A stretch of 47,691 bases of DNA from WJMB01 sp964581465 (GCA_964581465.1 CAZOOP010000031.1:1-47691), one strand, 5' to 3'. Shown: positions 1 to 9,123, counted from the first letter of the stretch. Notes: a model not told the origin generated them from the sequence alone. Made by a program: numbers and translations.

Positions 1-363
1 CACTACACATCAAGCTAATAGCGATACGTACCTGTTCAGGCATGTGTGATAATCCCAACGATTTTTGTCTGTCGTGCTTCCGCATCAACCGGGTGTGGTT
101 GCAACACCTTGCAATTATTATTCGCCGACGTTCATCTAGGGTCCGAACAGTCAATGAATCAACAGTCCGCGGCCCAACCAGAGAGCTAGGATCGCGTTAT
201 CTTGTTCGCCCTCGCCCCATGCTGCGGTTCTGTGGAAGGTTGCTGTCGACTCGACAATCCCAGCCCGCTGATGCTGCAATGATCTGAGGCGATGCGTGTC
301 GCAGGATGTTCCCGACTGATTCATCTAGTAAGCAAACCCCAAGGAAACCCCAGGAGGCCCCCC
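1..363. other. Intergenic stretch before elbB
   Basis: I see no convincing gene here. Open frames exist but have no ribosome binding site and no family resemblance. The segment near 20-60 (CTAATAGCG, then TTCAGG, then GATAATCCC) resembles sequence at about 3650-3690 and the ends of the dispersed element described below, so the window may open on the tail of a copy. The ATG at 292 is in frame with elbB, but the AGGAGG at 351-356 points to the later start. Confidence 0.5.
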
Positions 364-1026
364 ATGCCCAAGGTAGCCGTCATCCTCTCCGGCTGCGGCG
401 TCAAGGACGGCGCCGAGATCCACGAGGCCGTCAGCGCCCTGCTCTCGATCACCCGGCGCGGCGCCGAGTACGTCTGCTACGCCCCGGACAAGCCCCAACA
501 CGACGTCGTCGACCACCTCAAGCAGGCCCCGGTGGCCGGTGAGCAGCGCAACGTGCTGGTCGAGTCGGCCCGCATCGCCCGGGGCGAGGTTCGCGACCTG
601 GCCGAATTCGACCCCGCCGAGGTCGACGCCCTGGTCATCCCCGGCGGCTTCGGCAGCGCCAAAAACCTCTCCGACTACGCCCTCCAGGGTCCCGCCGCCA
701 CTCCGGACCCCCACGTTGCCCGGGCCGTGCGCGCCATGCACGCCGCCGGCAAGCCCGTGGGCGCCATCTGCATCAGCCCCACCGTCGTGGCGGCCGTCTT
801 CCAGGGCACCGAAGTCAAGCCCCGGCTGACCATCGGCGACGATCCGGACACCGCCGAGCATCTGCGCGGAATGGGCGCCGAGCACGTCGAGTGCGCCGCC
901 GATGATTGCATCGTCGACGAAACCAACCGCATCGTCTCCACCCCGGCCTACATGAGCGCCCGCGACATCGCCGAGGTCTACGTCGGCATCGACCGCCTGG
1001 TCGAAGAGGTGCTCAAGCTGGCCTGA
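364..1026 (+). CDS. elbB: ElbB-type DJ-1/PfpI family protein
   Basis: The 220-residue protein belongs to the DJ-1/PfpI superfamily and matches the ElbB subgroup (glyoxalase-like, historically linked to isoprenoid synthesis). The N-terminus GCGVKDGAEIHEAV followed by CYAPDK is the ElbB signature. VIPGGFG lies near residue 91, and the nucleophile elbow GAICISP puts the likely catalytic cysteine at Cys136. Length agrees with the family (about 217 residues). The start at 364 is chosen because AGGAGG ends 7 bases upstream; an in-frame ATG at 292 would add a 24-residue N-terminus that does not look like the family. The radical SAM gene begins 22 bases downstream, so co-transcription is likely. Glyoxalase activity is known for the E. 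coli relative; the role here is inferred. Confidence 0.88.
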   Translation: MPKVAVILSGCGVKDGAEIHEAVSALLSITRRGAEYVCYAPDKPQHDVVDHLKQAPVAGEQRNVLVESARIARGEVRDLAEFDPAEVDALVIPGGFGSAKNLSDYALQGPAATPDPHVARAVRAMHAAGKPVGAICISPTVVAAVFQGTEVKPRLTIGDDPDTAEHLRGMGAEHVECAADDCIVDETNRIVSTPAYMSARDIAEVYVGIDRLVEEVLKLA

Positions 1027-1048
1027 GGAGCCCATCGATAGGAAACCC

Positions 1049-1996
1049 GTGAAAGAATACCTCTACGGGCCGGTGCCCAGCCGCCGGCTGGGGGTCTCGC
1101 TGGGTCTCGACGTGGTACCGTCCAAGGTCTGCAGCCTGAACTGCGTCTACTGCCAGCTCGGGCCGACGGCCACGCCGCAAACCCGACGCCGCCGCTTCTT
1201 CTCCCCGGCCAAGTTCCTCGCCGTCGTGGAGCGCCGCGCCCCGGAACTACCGCACATAGACTACGCCGCCTTCGCCGGTTCCGGTGAACCCACCCTCAAC
1301 GCCGACCTGGGCGGGCTGATCGCCGGGGTGCAAGATCGTTTGGAAGCCCCGGTCTGCGTGATCACCAACGGCACCCTGGCCGGTGACGCCGAGCTGCGAC
1401 GGGAGCTGGCCGCCGCCGATCTGCTGCTGCCCAGCCTGGACGCCGCCGATCAGCCGACCTTCGAACGCATCAACCGCCCAGCGCCGGGCCTGCGCATCGA
1501 GGAGATCATCGCCGGCCTGGCGGAGCTGCGCCGGGAGGCCGGGGGGCGCTTCTGGCTGGAGATCATGCTGGCGGCGGGGATCAACGACGACGCCGAGCAC
1601 CTCGACAAGCTGCGAGCCGCCGTCGAGCGCATCGATCCCGAGCTGGTCCAGCTCAACACCGTGGTGCGACCACCGGCCGAGGAGTGGGCCGCCGCCGTCG
1701 AGCCCGAGCGCCTGGAAGAGATCGCCGCCGCCTTCGACCGCCCCGTCGAGGTCATCGCCGCCTACCGGGGACCCCAAACCCGTCGCCGGGCCGTGGACCT
1801 GGAGCGCGAGGTGATGACCTACCTGGGCCGCCGCCCCGGTCGCGCCGGGGACCTGGCCGCCATGCTGGGCCAACCCGTCGAAGCCGTCCGCGGCACACTC
1901 AAGGAGCTCATCGTCGCCGGCAGGGTCCGCCTGAGACCCATGGCCGAAGGCGATTACTACATCCGTACCGAGCCGTCGAACCACGATGGGATGTGA
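1049..1996 (+). CDS. Radical SAM protein with C-terminal winged-helix-like region
   Basis: The 315-residue protein opens with YGPVPSRRLGVSLGLD and then CSLNCVYC, a CX3CX2C motif (Cys28, Cys32, Cys35) that would bind the [4Fe-4S] cluster and SAM. GSGEPTLN near residue 76 is the glycine-rich SAM-binding segment. This arrangement is typical of the COG0731-like group of radical SAM enzymes, whose substrate is often unknown. Residues of about 250-310 (EVMTYLGRRPGRAGDLAAML and on) read like a winged-helix DNA- or RNA-binding domain. The start is GTG at 1049 with AGGA at 1040-1043. It ends 5 bases before the nitroreductase ATG, so the two are probably translationally coupled. The specific reaction cannot be assigned. 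Confidence 0.85.
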   Translation: MKEYLYGPVPSRRLGVSLGLDVVPSKVCSLNCVYCQLGPTATPQTRRRRFFSPAKFLAVVERRAPELPHIDYAAFAGSGEPTLNADLGGLIAGVQDRLEAPVCVITNGTLAGDAELRRELAAADLLLPSLDAADQPTFERINRPAPGLRIEEIIAGLAELRREAGGRFWLEIMLAAGINDDAEHLDKLRAAVERIDPELVQLNTVVRPPAEEWAAAVEPERLEEIAAAFDRPVEVIAAYRGPQTRRRAVDLEREVMTYLGRRPGRAGDLAAMLGQPVEAVRGTLKELIVAGRVRLRPMAEGDYYIRTEPSNHDGM

Positions 1997-2001
1997 TCGA
2001 G

Positions 2002-2637
2002 ATGACCGACGAGCGCTACAGACACCTGGCCGAGATTATCGAAGGCCGCCGCAGCGTGCGCCGCTACACCGCCGACCCCGTACCCGACGACGACGTCGAG
2101 CGGATGATCGCGGCCTTTCGCTGGGCGCCCTCGGGTTCCAACAAACAGCCCTGGTTCCTGATCGCCTCACGTAACGCCGCGTTCAACGCCGCCGCCGCAG
2201 GGGCCGTCCGCGACGAGGTCGCCGGGATCGCTCGCCGGGCCCCCGGCTTCGCCCAAACCGGGGAGAATCTGGTTCGCTACGCGACCTTCTTCGAGAAGGC
2301 GCCCCTGGTCTTCTACGTCGCCGGCGAGCCACAGCCCTCGCGCTGGCGCAAACAACTAGAGGAGCTGCTGCCCGGCCACCCCGCCGCCGGGGCGAGCCTC
2401 TCCTGGCTGGTCTCGACGGCGGCGGCGATCCAAAACCTGCTGCTGGCGGCCCACGCCCTGGGATACAGCGCTTGCTGGCTGGGCGCGCCTCTGGTGGCCC
2501 GGGAACGCCTGGAAAGGCACCTCGAACTGCCCGCTGGACGCCGCTTGACGGCGATCATCCCCGTGGGCCGCCCCGCTGAGACTCCGAGCCCCCCGGCCCG
2601 GCGAGCGCGGGAGGAAACCTGCCGCCGGGTGGATTGA
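2002..2637 (+). CDS. Nitroreductase family protein (FMN-dependent)
   Basis: This is a 211-residue nitroreductase-fold oxidoreductase. The N-terminal EGRRSVRRYT is the usual FMN-phosphate-binding segment, WAPSGSNKQPW (about residues 41-51) is the second FMN-contacting motif, and AAIQNLLLAAHALGYSACWLG (starting near residue 142) is the conserved C-terminal helix and strand. Such enzymes use NAD(P)H to reduce nitro-aromatics, quinones or flavins as dimers; the substrate is not predictable. The ATG at 2002 follows the radical SAM stop by 5 bases. A GTG at 1993 in the same frame would overlap that stop and is an alternative start. Some small family members pair with ferredoxins, and a ferredoxin gene lies 437 bases downstream, but with its own promoter. 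Confidence 0.85.
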   Translation: MTDERYRHLAEIIEGRRSVRRYTADPVPDDDVERMIAAFRWAPSGSNKQPWFLIASRNAAFNAAAAGAVRDEVAGIARRAPGFAQTGENLVRYATFFEKAPLVFYVAGEPQPSRWRKQLEELLPGHPAAGASLSWLVSTAAAIQNLLLAAHALGYSACWLGAPLVARERLERHLELPAGRRLTAIIPVGRPAETPSPPARRAREETCRRVD

Positions 2638-3074
2638 CCCGCCGCCCCGGCTCTTCCCTGATCGGCGCGCGAGCGGTGAAACAGGAGCCCCCTCGCTCCG
2701 GCCTCCCGATGGTCATGTCATGCAAGCGGGCCGATGGAGACTAAGGCTGGTTGCGTCCTGTGCATCCCGACCGACTACCGATCGGTAGTTGATCTGACCA
2801 ACGGAGAGCCGCCCATAGACCCGCTCAAAGGCCCAGGGAGCCCGCATACGGAGAGGTCGATATCAATCGCCCCGTTTTCGCATCACTGCCGTCGCTCTCA
2901 ACGGACGACACTCGGGCGACCCTCGAAAGACAGCCGGATCATAAATGAGAAGAGATATCGATTGAACCCGAGGAACCTCCACCCCTTGACGGCTACGCCC
3001 TTTATTCCTACTATGCCCGCCGGGGTTGGTCGACAAAACGATCCCCCCAACCGACATCCCCAAGGAGGAAGAGA
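2638..3074. other. Intergenic region between nitroreductase and ferredoxin
   Basis: No coding sequence is supported. It contains a perfect 16-base palindrome at 2774-2789 (ACTACCGATCGGTAGT), which could be an operator, and the ferredoxin promoter at 2986-3014. An open frame at 2734-3087 has atypical composition and runs across the ferredoxin ribosome binding site, so it is not called. Confidence 0.6.
2986..3014 (+). promoter_or_regulatory. Sigma-70-like promoter of the ferredoxin gene
   Basis: TTGACG at 2986-2991 and TACTAT at 3009-3014 are separated by 17 bases. The -10 box ends 60 bases before the ferredoxin ATG. Confidence 0.55.
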
Positions 3075-3245
3075 ATGGCCTACGTGATCAGCGACGACTG
3101 CGTAGCTTGCGGATCCTGCCTGCCCGAGTGCCCGGTGGACGCCATCAGCGAGGGCGAGCCCTACGTCATCGATCCCGACCTCTGCACCGACTGCGGCGCC
3201 TGCGCCGAGGTCTGCCCCGTCGAGGCCATCAGCCCCGGCGACTAG
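3075..3245 (+). CDS. 2[4Fe-4S] ferredoxin
   Basis: A 56-residue protein with two clostridial-type cluster motifs: CVACGSCLPECP (Cys9, 12, 15, 19) and CTDCGACAEVCP (Cys37, 40, 43, 47). Each half supplies three cysteines to one [4Fe-4S] cluster and the fourth to the other. It is a low-potential electron carrier in the cytoplasm, for enzymes such as pyruvate:ferredoxin oxidoreductase or hydrogenases. Length is exactly that of classic bacterial 8Fe ferredoxins. AAGGAGGA at 3062-3069 fixes the start. It is monocistronic: a promoter sits upstream and a strong terminator follows 22 bases after the stop. An abundant ferredoxin of this type suggests an anaerobic lifestyle (inference). Confidence 0.95.
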   Translation: MAYVISDDCVACGSCLPECPVDAISEGEPYVIDPDLCTDCGACAEVCPVEAISPGD

Positions 3246-3267
3246 AGCGGCTCGTATCGTTCGCATA

Positions 3268-3292
3268 AAGGCCCCGCGCGGGGCCTTTTGTG
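3268..3292 (+). terminator. Rho-independent terminator after ferredoxin
   Basis: The palindrome AAGGCCCCGCGCGGGGCCTT (about 3269-3288) is followed by TTGTGTTT. It is placed directly after the ferredoxin stop. Confidence 0.85.
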
Positions 3293-3926
3293 TTTGGATC
3301 ATCACACATACTTGAAGATAAATGGATCTATAACGGCTTGTAATTTAATTTTGAGATCATCACCCGAAACTGAACCAAGTATCGCAGCTTGTGAAAGACG
3401 CATTGAGACGGGTCCTGGTAACCGCCCGCAGCGAGGGGTCAACCAGCGAAGGCGGATAACGGACGAAGCTGCTAAAGCAAGCAATGGAGCGTCGTCAGCA
3501 GGTCGTGCACTCACAGCCTGGTCGAAACCTGAATGGGACCAACAGCCTCGGGCTTCCGGCGGAACTCAATACAAGGCCGGGTATGGTGCCACCAAACAAC
3601 GGGATGACAATGGCGGCCAGTGTGAACGATAAAGCAAGTAATGACAATCTAATAGCTGGATGAATCGGTTCAGGTGCGCGAGATAATCCCATATTTTATC
3701 ACCCTCAACCCTGTCGCTGCCCTGAGGTTGATTTGTGGCGCTCGATGTAGACTCCTTTAACTCGGACGCTGCAAGGCGGGAAACTGCGGCTCCTGGTTTG
3801 ACTCCGAGTCCGCACCCGGCAAGAGGCCCCGGATTAACATGACTACGCCGAATCAGCCCGGACCGTCGCGCCGGAACGCTGTTGATCATCGGTCATCACG
3901 CCGTGCGGACTCGGAACCCGGGATGC
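3293..3926. other. Intergenic region with weak repeat-family traces
   Basis: No gene is supported on either strand. TGAGATCATCACCCG near 3350, followed by a CCAAGTATCGCAGCTT segment, resembles sequence at 45126-45165 (GACTATCACTCG then CCAAATCGAGCAGCTT). TTCAGG with GATAATCCC near 3670-3690 resembles the window start. These look like eroded fragments of dispersed intergenic repeats. Confidence 0.45.
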
Positions 3927-3956
3927 TTGACCGTCCCCCGACTGACGGGATATACT
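3927..3956 (+). promoter_or_regulatory. Sigma-70-like promoter of the pilin gene
   Basis: TTGACC at 3927-3932 and TATACT at 3951-3956 are separated by 18 bases. The -10 box ends 32 bases before the pilin ATG. Confidence 0.65.
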
Positions 3957-3988
3957 AACAATCTACGTTCGCAATACAAGGAGGAACG

Positions 3989-4522
3989 ATGCGGCGACTG
4001 CTCCAGCGGCTCCAGGCTTTCTTTCTCCCCCGACCTCGCGGCTTGCGGAAGCCGTCGCGTCATGATACACCGATCGGCGAGGGCGGCTTCTCCCTCATCG
4101 AGCTGATGATCGTGTTGGCGATCATCGCCATCCTGATCGCCATCGCCGTGCCCAACATCATCGACTACATCAACGACGCCAACCGCACCGCCTGCATCAC
4201 CAACCAGAGCAACCTCGAACTGGAGATCAGCCGCTACCTGACCACCCATCCCAACGTCAAGCCCGGACCGGCCGGTGCGCGCCTCTCCGATCCCAGCGCC
4301 CACCCCAACGCCACCGAGCTGATGGCCAACAGCGCCTCCCCGGACAACATCCGCCGGATGATGACCTGCCCGGAGATCGGTCAGGACGACAACCCCGTCG
4401 GCTACCACTACGCCTACTCCGACGACAAGGGGCACATCGAGTGCGCCATGGACAACGCCGGCAAGGTGACCGGCTACGAGGCCGAGTTCAACCACGACCG
4501 CCTGGGCGGCGGCGAGGAGTGA
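3989..4522 (+). CDS. Type IV pilin-like protein with prepilin N-terminus
   Basis: A 177-residue prepilin-like protein. GGFSLIELMIVLAIIAI (from about residue 32) is the class III signal: a prepilin peptidase would cut after Gly33 and N-methylate Phe34, and Glu38 is the conserved +5 glutamate. The hydrophobic helix runs to about residue 54 and ends PNIIDYINDANRTAC. Two further cysteines (Cys68 and Cys126) could pair. The leader of about 33 residues is longer than in typical pilins and rich in arginine and proline. Residues 60-177 are a unique globular part, so major pilin, minor pilin and type II secretion pseudopilin cannot be told apart. AAGGAGGA at 3978-3985 fixes the ATG. No pilus assembly genes lie nearby; it is monocistronic, with its own promoter and terminator. 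Confidence 0.88.
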   Translation: MRRLLQRLQAFFLPRPRGLRKPSRHDTPIGEGGFSLIELMIVLAIIAILIAIAVPNIIDYINDANRTACITNQSNLELEISRYLTTHPNVKPGPAGARLSDPSAHPNATELMANSASPDNIRRMMTCPEIGQDDNPVGYHYAYSDDKGHIECAMDNAGKVTGYEAEFNHDRLGGGEE

Positions 4523-4556
4523 ACCAACGTCGCACGGCTATTGCACACCGAAAAAC

Positions 4557-4580
4557 AACCGGCCCCGCGGGGCCGGTTTT
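4557..4580 (+). terminator. Rho-independent terminator after pilin gene
   Basis: A perfect 22-base palindrome at 4557-4578 (AACCGGCCCC GC GGGGCCGGTT) is followed by TT and lies 34 bases after the pilin stop. It may act in both directions. Confidence 0.85.
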
Positions 4581-4727
4581 CCAACACCAGAGTATGACCG
4601 GGTTGATAAAGTGGCTGGTCTGGATGGCGTCGCCTAGATTGGGGGCATTTTTACAATCCGCTCGAACGCCAACCCGACGGGTTGCGACTATCATCAACGA
4701 GCTATGGCTACGGTTTACACAGCTATC

Positions 4728-5330
4728 CTAAAAAGCCTTGATGCGGCCCCAGGTGGTCTCTTCGACCCGTGCGCCGCTCCATTCGCCGTGGACGCTGAAG
4801 ACGAGCTGATAGTCGCCCGACATCAGTTCCCAGCCCGAGCCGCTGTCACGGTGGGCGTTGCCGTCGGTCTCGTCGGCCATCCAGTACCAGCGGTCACCGG
4901 TGTAGTGGACGCAGAGCCAGTAATCGCCCGGGGCCAGTTGGATCGGCGAGGCCAGGATCAGGTCGCTCTGATACACCGGATAGTCGAAGTGACCCCAAGT
5001 GTCGCCGGTCATCTGACTGTCCGGGGGGCAGACCTCGGAGGTCAACTCGGCGCCCGGCGAGCCACCGTCGTCAGCGAGGATGATCACGTCGTAATCCGAA
5101 CCCGGCGTACCGTTGATGTAAACGCCGTAGACACGCACCGACTCGACGCAGGCGGTGTCGGTGAGTTCGAAGTCGTCGGCCATATAGAAGGCTCCGTAGC
5201 TGCCGGGCAGGGAGTTATCGGCGTTGTCGATGTCGTAGGGCCACTCCCAGAGGGTTTCGGCGAGGGCGCCGCCGGTCGTGACAAGCAGGACCAGGGTCAG
5301 CAGGACTGCAAGCGGTCGGGTGGTGGTCAT
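4728..5330 (-). CDS. Secreted hypothetical protein
   Basis: A 200-residue protein with an N-terminal signal peptide (basic MTTTRP, hydrophobic core, likely cut after GGALA at about residue 24). The mature part is rich in aromatics and acidic residues (YMADDFEL, YDVIILADDGGSPG, GDYWLCVHYTGDRWYW) and reads like one beta-sandwich domain of the kind found in extracellular proteins of environmental bacteria. There are few cysteines. The start at 5330 is preferred over 5348 because AAGGAG lies just upstream of it and the 5348 start would bury that site inside the gene. I do not recognise a specific family. It is convergent with the pilin gene and stands alone. Confidence 0.75.
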   Translation of the reverse strand: MTTTRPLAVLLTLVLLVTTGGALAETLWEWPYDIDNADNSLPGSYGAFYMADDFELTDTACVESVRVYGVYINGTPGSDYDVIILADDGGSPGAELTSEVCPPDSQMTGDTWGHFDYPVYQSDLILASPIQLAPGDYWLCVHYTGDRWYWMADETDGNAHRDSGSGWELMSGDYQLVFSVHGEWSGARVEETTWGRIKAF

Positions 5331-6505
5331 CAGGGGCTCCTTGTCCATCGTCTGGTATGGTTGCGGATTGGCTAAATTGCTGGGGCTTCAGCCCAGGGCA
5401 TCCTGGAACGAGTTCGGGCCAAGCAGGCTGCTCAGGAACGGTTTGCCGAGTCTTCATCGCCCACCCGGTACTGCTCATTTTGGGATTATCACTCGCTGAT
5501 CGACAGGTACTTCTCGCGAATAGATCGGCGATCAATGCTGTATAGCGTTCTCTGTCACCTATTTCATACTGTCGGTTTGCTGCGCTTAACCTCACCTTGT
5601 ACTAAGTGTCGCGGAAAGCCGGAGCTTGTCGCCCCCCCCAAAAGACAATCGTGCTGATAGTTTGTATCGTGATAATTATAGTCTAAGGCTTTGTTTAGTC
5701 CCTTTGACAATACGGATCGTGTTCGGACCAAATCAGGCCGATTGGGAGCGGTCTGCTGGGCCGTTCTTCGCTTCCCTGAAATGCTCGATTATGGCCATAC
5801 ACTCATTTTGCATTTCTTTATTACATGGTATTACGGGAGTTAATGGCAATCTGCTCTCAGGGCAAAACAAGTGCGCTGGGATCTGGGCTCGCCACAGATC
5901 ACGCCTTAACAGCCGCCACTTTCTACCAGCCGCTTTGTGACGAGCAAAAGCTGATCCCCACTCGTACTATCAGCAGGTCCCACTTACGATCCGGTGCAGA
6001 AAGGGTATAATGATCCTTAGGATAATCCCGGAATGGATCAAAAACGCTTACGAGCCGGTGCATCACTGCCAGCATTGAACCCTCGGAGGTGGTAAAAGTA
6101 CGGGACTGCACTCGCGTATGCCGCGGACCAGAGCTTGCTTTCGGCATCCCATTACCGAGAGCGGCTATCCAAACGGAGCCTGGGCCGCACTCGGGCGTTT
6201 GCGACGGAAGCAGCCGTTTCAACACCCATGGCAACCCCGGACATACAACCGCCGGAAGACCTCTGGTTCCCATTTGCCACCAGTGCGGGATACATTTTAT
6301 ACGCAAGCAGTAATATATTGAGAAAAGAGCAGAAAAGATAGTAAAGGGTGGATAGTAACATAAAAAAATATCTATGTGTAGTTGCTGGACAACATTAGCA
6401 ACAACTTATGCTATCTTAATAAGCAATTTATATACTCCTGATATAGTAAGCCTTCATCTTTAACCCTCTCCGCGGTGGGTTCGTTCAGTTCCGGGCAATG
6501 CTGTA
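5331..6505. other. Long intergenic region holding a dispersed repeat copy
   Basis: No gene is supported over about 1.2 kb. It contains TTTTGGGATTATCACTCG (about 5476-5493), a motif seen in other gaps, followed by a segment to about 5545 that resembles 47168-47235. The best preserved part is the repeat copy at 5711-6011. Short open frames here have no ribosome binding sites and match no family. The 6300-6460 part is AT-rich and featureless. Confidence 0.55.
5711..6011 (+). repeat. Dispersed intergenic element, copy A
   Basis: One of four recognisable copies of an element of about 300 bp. It opens with GTTCGGACCAAATCAGGCC and a GGGAGCGG core, has GCCGCCACTTTCTACC near 5909, and ends around CAGCAGGTCCC and ACGATCCGG near 5970-5995. 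The same blocks occur in the same order at 9559-9870 (minus), 45236-45541 and 47352-47625. Boundaries are approximate. No terminal inverted repeats or coding sequence were seen. Confidence 0.6.
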
Positions 6506-6536
6506 AAACCAGGCGCCCCACAAAGGCGCCTGGTTT
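6506..6536 (-). terminator. Terminator of the first C25 peptidase gene
   Basis: A 12-bp stem (AAACCAGGCGCC paired with GGCGCCTGGTTT) has a 7-base loop. Read on the minus strand it lies 28 bases beyond the peptidase stop and is followed by TTTTACAG. Confidence 0.8.
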
Positions 6537-6564
6537 CATCACTAATGAAGGAATGAACAGTCGC

Positions 6565-9123
6565 TCAGCGTACGATGACCAGCCGCGTCGTCCGGCTCTC
6601 GGCTTCGGTGCTCAGACGCACCAGGTAGACCCCCTCGGGAACGCCGGAGCAGTCCCAGACCAGCTCGTGGCGACCGGCGGCCAGCGGCGCTCGCTGGAGC
6701 AGGCGCACCCGACGCCCGGCCAGATCGTAGAGAGCCAGCTCGACGGCGCCGGCCTCGGCCGTCTCGAAGGCCAGGGCGACCGCGTCGTCGGCGGGGCAGG
6801 GGTGGGGTTGGTGCAGCGCGGTGCGAGCGGTGGTGGTCGGAGCGGTCAGCTCGAGTGGGCCGACAACGTGGAGCTCTCCGGCGGCGTCGAAGAGCTCCAG
6901 GCGGTAGGCGGCGGTTCCGGCGAGGCCGCGGTCCAGCCAGGCGCCGTCGCCCACAGGCAAAGGCTCGTCGTTGAGGCGGACCCCGTCGCGGAAGAGGCTC
7001 AGCGCGGTGAAGGCCGCCGGGGCGGCGATGGTCCAGGCCAGCCGGGCGCCGTCCTCGTCGCTCGCGCCCTCGAAGCTTACCCCGTCAATGTCGGCGTTGG
7101 GCACGTAGATCCCGGCCTGGTGGGGCAGGTGGTCCACGGCGGTCACGGTCAGGGTGATGCTGCCAGCGGTCTGCGGCTCGAGGTCGCTGAAGAAGGCCGC
7201 GCCGCTCGAGTTCGTCCGGGCGGCGGCGTGGACCTCGTCGGCCTTGTGGAGGCCCACCAGGGCGTCGGCGATGGGACCGCCGTCATCGGAGACGATCACG
7301 GTCAGGCTGCCGCCGGTGTAGGAGTCCGGATGGTAGACGTTGAGCTCGAGGGGTTCGCGACCCCAACTGGGCGTCAGCGAGGGACCCAGGACGTTCATGT
7401 CGTAGAGGGACCAGCAGTAGGTCGGGTTGGACAGGGCGTAGGGAACGTAGAAATCGCGCATGGCGGTCATCGAGGCGCCGAACTCGCGCAGCTCGTCGAC
7501 GAAGACCTTCTCGACGAAGGTGCGGATCAGCCGCTCGCCGGGGCCGTTGCCCGGCAGGTTGGGCATGTACCAGCTCACCCGCGAGTTCATGATCGCGGCC
7601 ACCCCGCCGCCGTCCTCGGAGAACAACCAGGCCTCACCGAGGCAGCGGGGACGGTCGAAACCGCCGCAGAGACAGCCCGGGGCGGCGTACCAGCCACCGG
7701 CGAAGCCGTTCTCCAGAGTGAGCAGATCGTTGACGTAGAGAAGCTCGGCGGCCAGGGAGAGCAGGCTATAGTTGCCGTGGCCGCAGTGGGCGATCACGGC
7801 GCAGTTGCCGGCTTCGAGTTCGGGGATCGTCGTGGCCCGGCTGAGGTTGCCCAGGGACTGGTAGAGCTTGGTGGCCGGCTTGAGTTCGGCGGGCAGGTCG
7901 TCATCGATGTAGTCGCAGAAGACGTCGCCCGGCGTCTGGGCGTCCCAGTCCGAGCCCAGCAGCAGGACGTTCTCGGTGAAGCCTTCGGGCGGGGACTGCT
8001 CGTAGGTGAGGATCTTGTCGACGATGCGGGCACCGTCGCCGGGGGCGAAGAGGGGCAGCCGGGTGACGACGACGTCGGAGTAGAGGTCGACATCGTCGTC
8101 GGCGGTCTCACCCCAACGGTCGTCGCCGTCGGCGTTCCAGTCACCGTCGAGGTCGGCGTAGTAGAGGTCCGCCGGGATGAGGTACTCGTCGGGAGCGCCG
8201 GACTCGAAGGCGAAGCCCCGGCGCTCGGGCAGGTTGTTGGTGTCTGCGCCCAGCACCACATGAACGGTGGAGTGGTTCTCGTAGAAGTCGATGATGCAGT
8301 TGCGGATGCGCTCCTGGGTGTCCCGCCCGCCGTACTCGGCCTCGATGTAGTCCACGGTGACCACGGCGGTGGTCCAGCCCTGCTCGGTGCGCCAGTCGAC
8401 CAGGGGCTGGAGGTCGTCGGTGAAGGCTTCGGCGGTGATCAACAGCCACTCGGCGGTCTCGTCGTCGGCCAACGGCTCGATCAGGGGTCCCGCCGCCGTC
8501 GATTGCCGGGCGGGGACCGTCACCGCCGTGAAGCCCGGGGGGCTGTCGGTCAAGGCCGCCAGCCGGACGTCGTAAAGCTCCGCCGCCCGGGGCGTGCGGA
8601 CCCGGGGCAGGCGGGGGCTGCAAGCCGATGGCTCATGGACGATCTCGAACTCGACGCGTGTGACCAGCTCCAGCTCACCGGTCCCGGGCCGGTAAATGAA
8701 GGGGGTCAGGATCAGCGCCGCCAGGGACTCCCCGGCGGCGTTGCCCCCACCGACGGCGACCAGGGGGCGGTCGGGCACGGGGCTCACCGAGGCGTAGAGC
8801 GCCGGGTCGGCTTCGGGCAGTCGGTAATCCTCACCACCGGAAAGGTAGAGCGCCGGGATCACCGGGGCCTCGAGCTCCAGGGGAAGGGTTTCCACGGAGA
8901 GAATCTTCACGTCGGTGGCGCAGGCACCCGGCGGCGCGGAGTAGTGCAGGGGCCGCGAGGGCAGGGCCGGGGCTCCCTCGAGAACGGCGACGACGCCGAC
9001 GTCCAGCTCGACGACGGTCCAGCCGTCGACGGTCCGCAGGGTCACCTCGGCGGGATCGACCTCGACGACCAGGGCCGCGGCCGCACCGGCCAGCAGGATG
9101 ATAATCGACGGAAGACGCTTCAT
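6565..9123 (-). CDS. Secreted C25 (gingipain-like) cysteine peptidase with sorting domain
   Basis: An 852-residue precursor. Residues 1-20 form a signal peptide. About 30-220 is a C25-type propeptide, and about 225-580 is the peptidase domain. HCGHG at 446-450 supplies the probable catalytic His449, and APGCLCGGFDR at 481-491 the nucleophile Cys484; the first cysteine is the one conserved in the paralogue at 10245. About 590-760 holds Ig/fibronectin-like domains. The last 80 residues (HPCPADD, LYDLAGRRV, GVYLVRL) are a FlgD-like/type IX-style C-terminal sorting domain. The predicted role is extracellular proteolysis after export through the outer membrane. Start: ATG at 9123 with AGGA upstream. 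It is monocistronic. Its plus-strand mirror is open for 888 codons purely from GC bias. Confidence 0.88.
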   Translation of the reverse strand: MKRLPSIIILLAGAAAALVVEVDPAEVTLRTVDGWTVVELDVGVVAVLEGAPALPSRPLHYSAPPGACATDVKILSVETLPLELEAPVIPALYLSGGEDYRLPEADPALYASVSPVPDRPLVAVGGGNAAGESLAALILTPFIYRPGTGELELVTRVEFEIVHEPSACSPRLPRVRTPRAAELYDVRLAALTDSPPGFTAVTVPARQSTAAGPLIEPLADDETAEWLLITAEAFTDDLQPLVDWRTEQGWTTAVVTVDYIEAEYGGRDTQERIRNCIIDFYENHSTVHVVLGADTNNLPERRGFAFESGAPDEYLIPADLYYADLDGDWNADGDDRWGETADDDVDLYSDVVVTRLPLFAPGDGARIVDKILTYEQSPPEGFTENVLLLGSDWDAQTPGDVFCDYIDDDLPAELKPATKLYQSLGNLSRATTIPELEAGNCAVIAHCGHGNYSLLSLAAELLYVNDLLTLENGFAGGWYAAPGCLCGGFDRPRCLGEAWLFSEDGGGVAAIMNSRVSWYMPNLPGNGPGERLIRTFVEKVFVDELREFGASMTAMRDFYVPYALSNPTYCWSLYDMNVLGPSLTPSWGREPLELNVYHPDSYTGGSLTVIVSDDGGPIADALVGLHKADEVHAAARTNSSGAAFFSDLEPQTAGSITLTVTAVDHLPHQAGIYVPNADIDGVSFEGASDEDGARLAWTIAAPAAFTALSLFRDGVRLNDEPLPVGDGAWLDRGLAGTAAYRLELFDAAGELHVVGPLELTAPTTTARTALHQPHPCPADDAVALAFETAEAGAVELALYDLAGRRVRLLQRAPLAAGRHELVWDCSGVPEGVYLVRLSTEAESRTTRLVIVR

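Noticed and set aside
2734..3087. 117-codon open frame before the ferredoxin gene
   Set aside because: Unusual composition, no ribosome binding site, and it overlaps the promoter and ribosome binding site of the clearly real ferredoxin gene.
3896..4495. 199-codon minus-strand frame opposite the pilin gene
   Set aside because: Low-complexity valine/glycine mirror. The plus strand has a prepilin signal, promoter, ribosome binding site and terminator.
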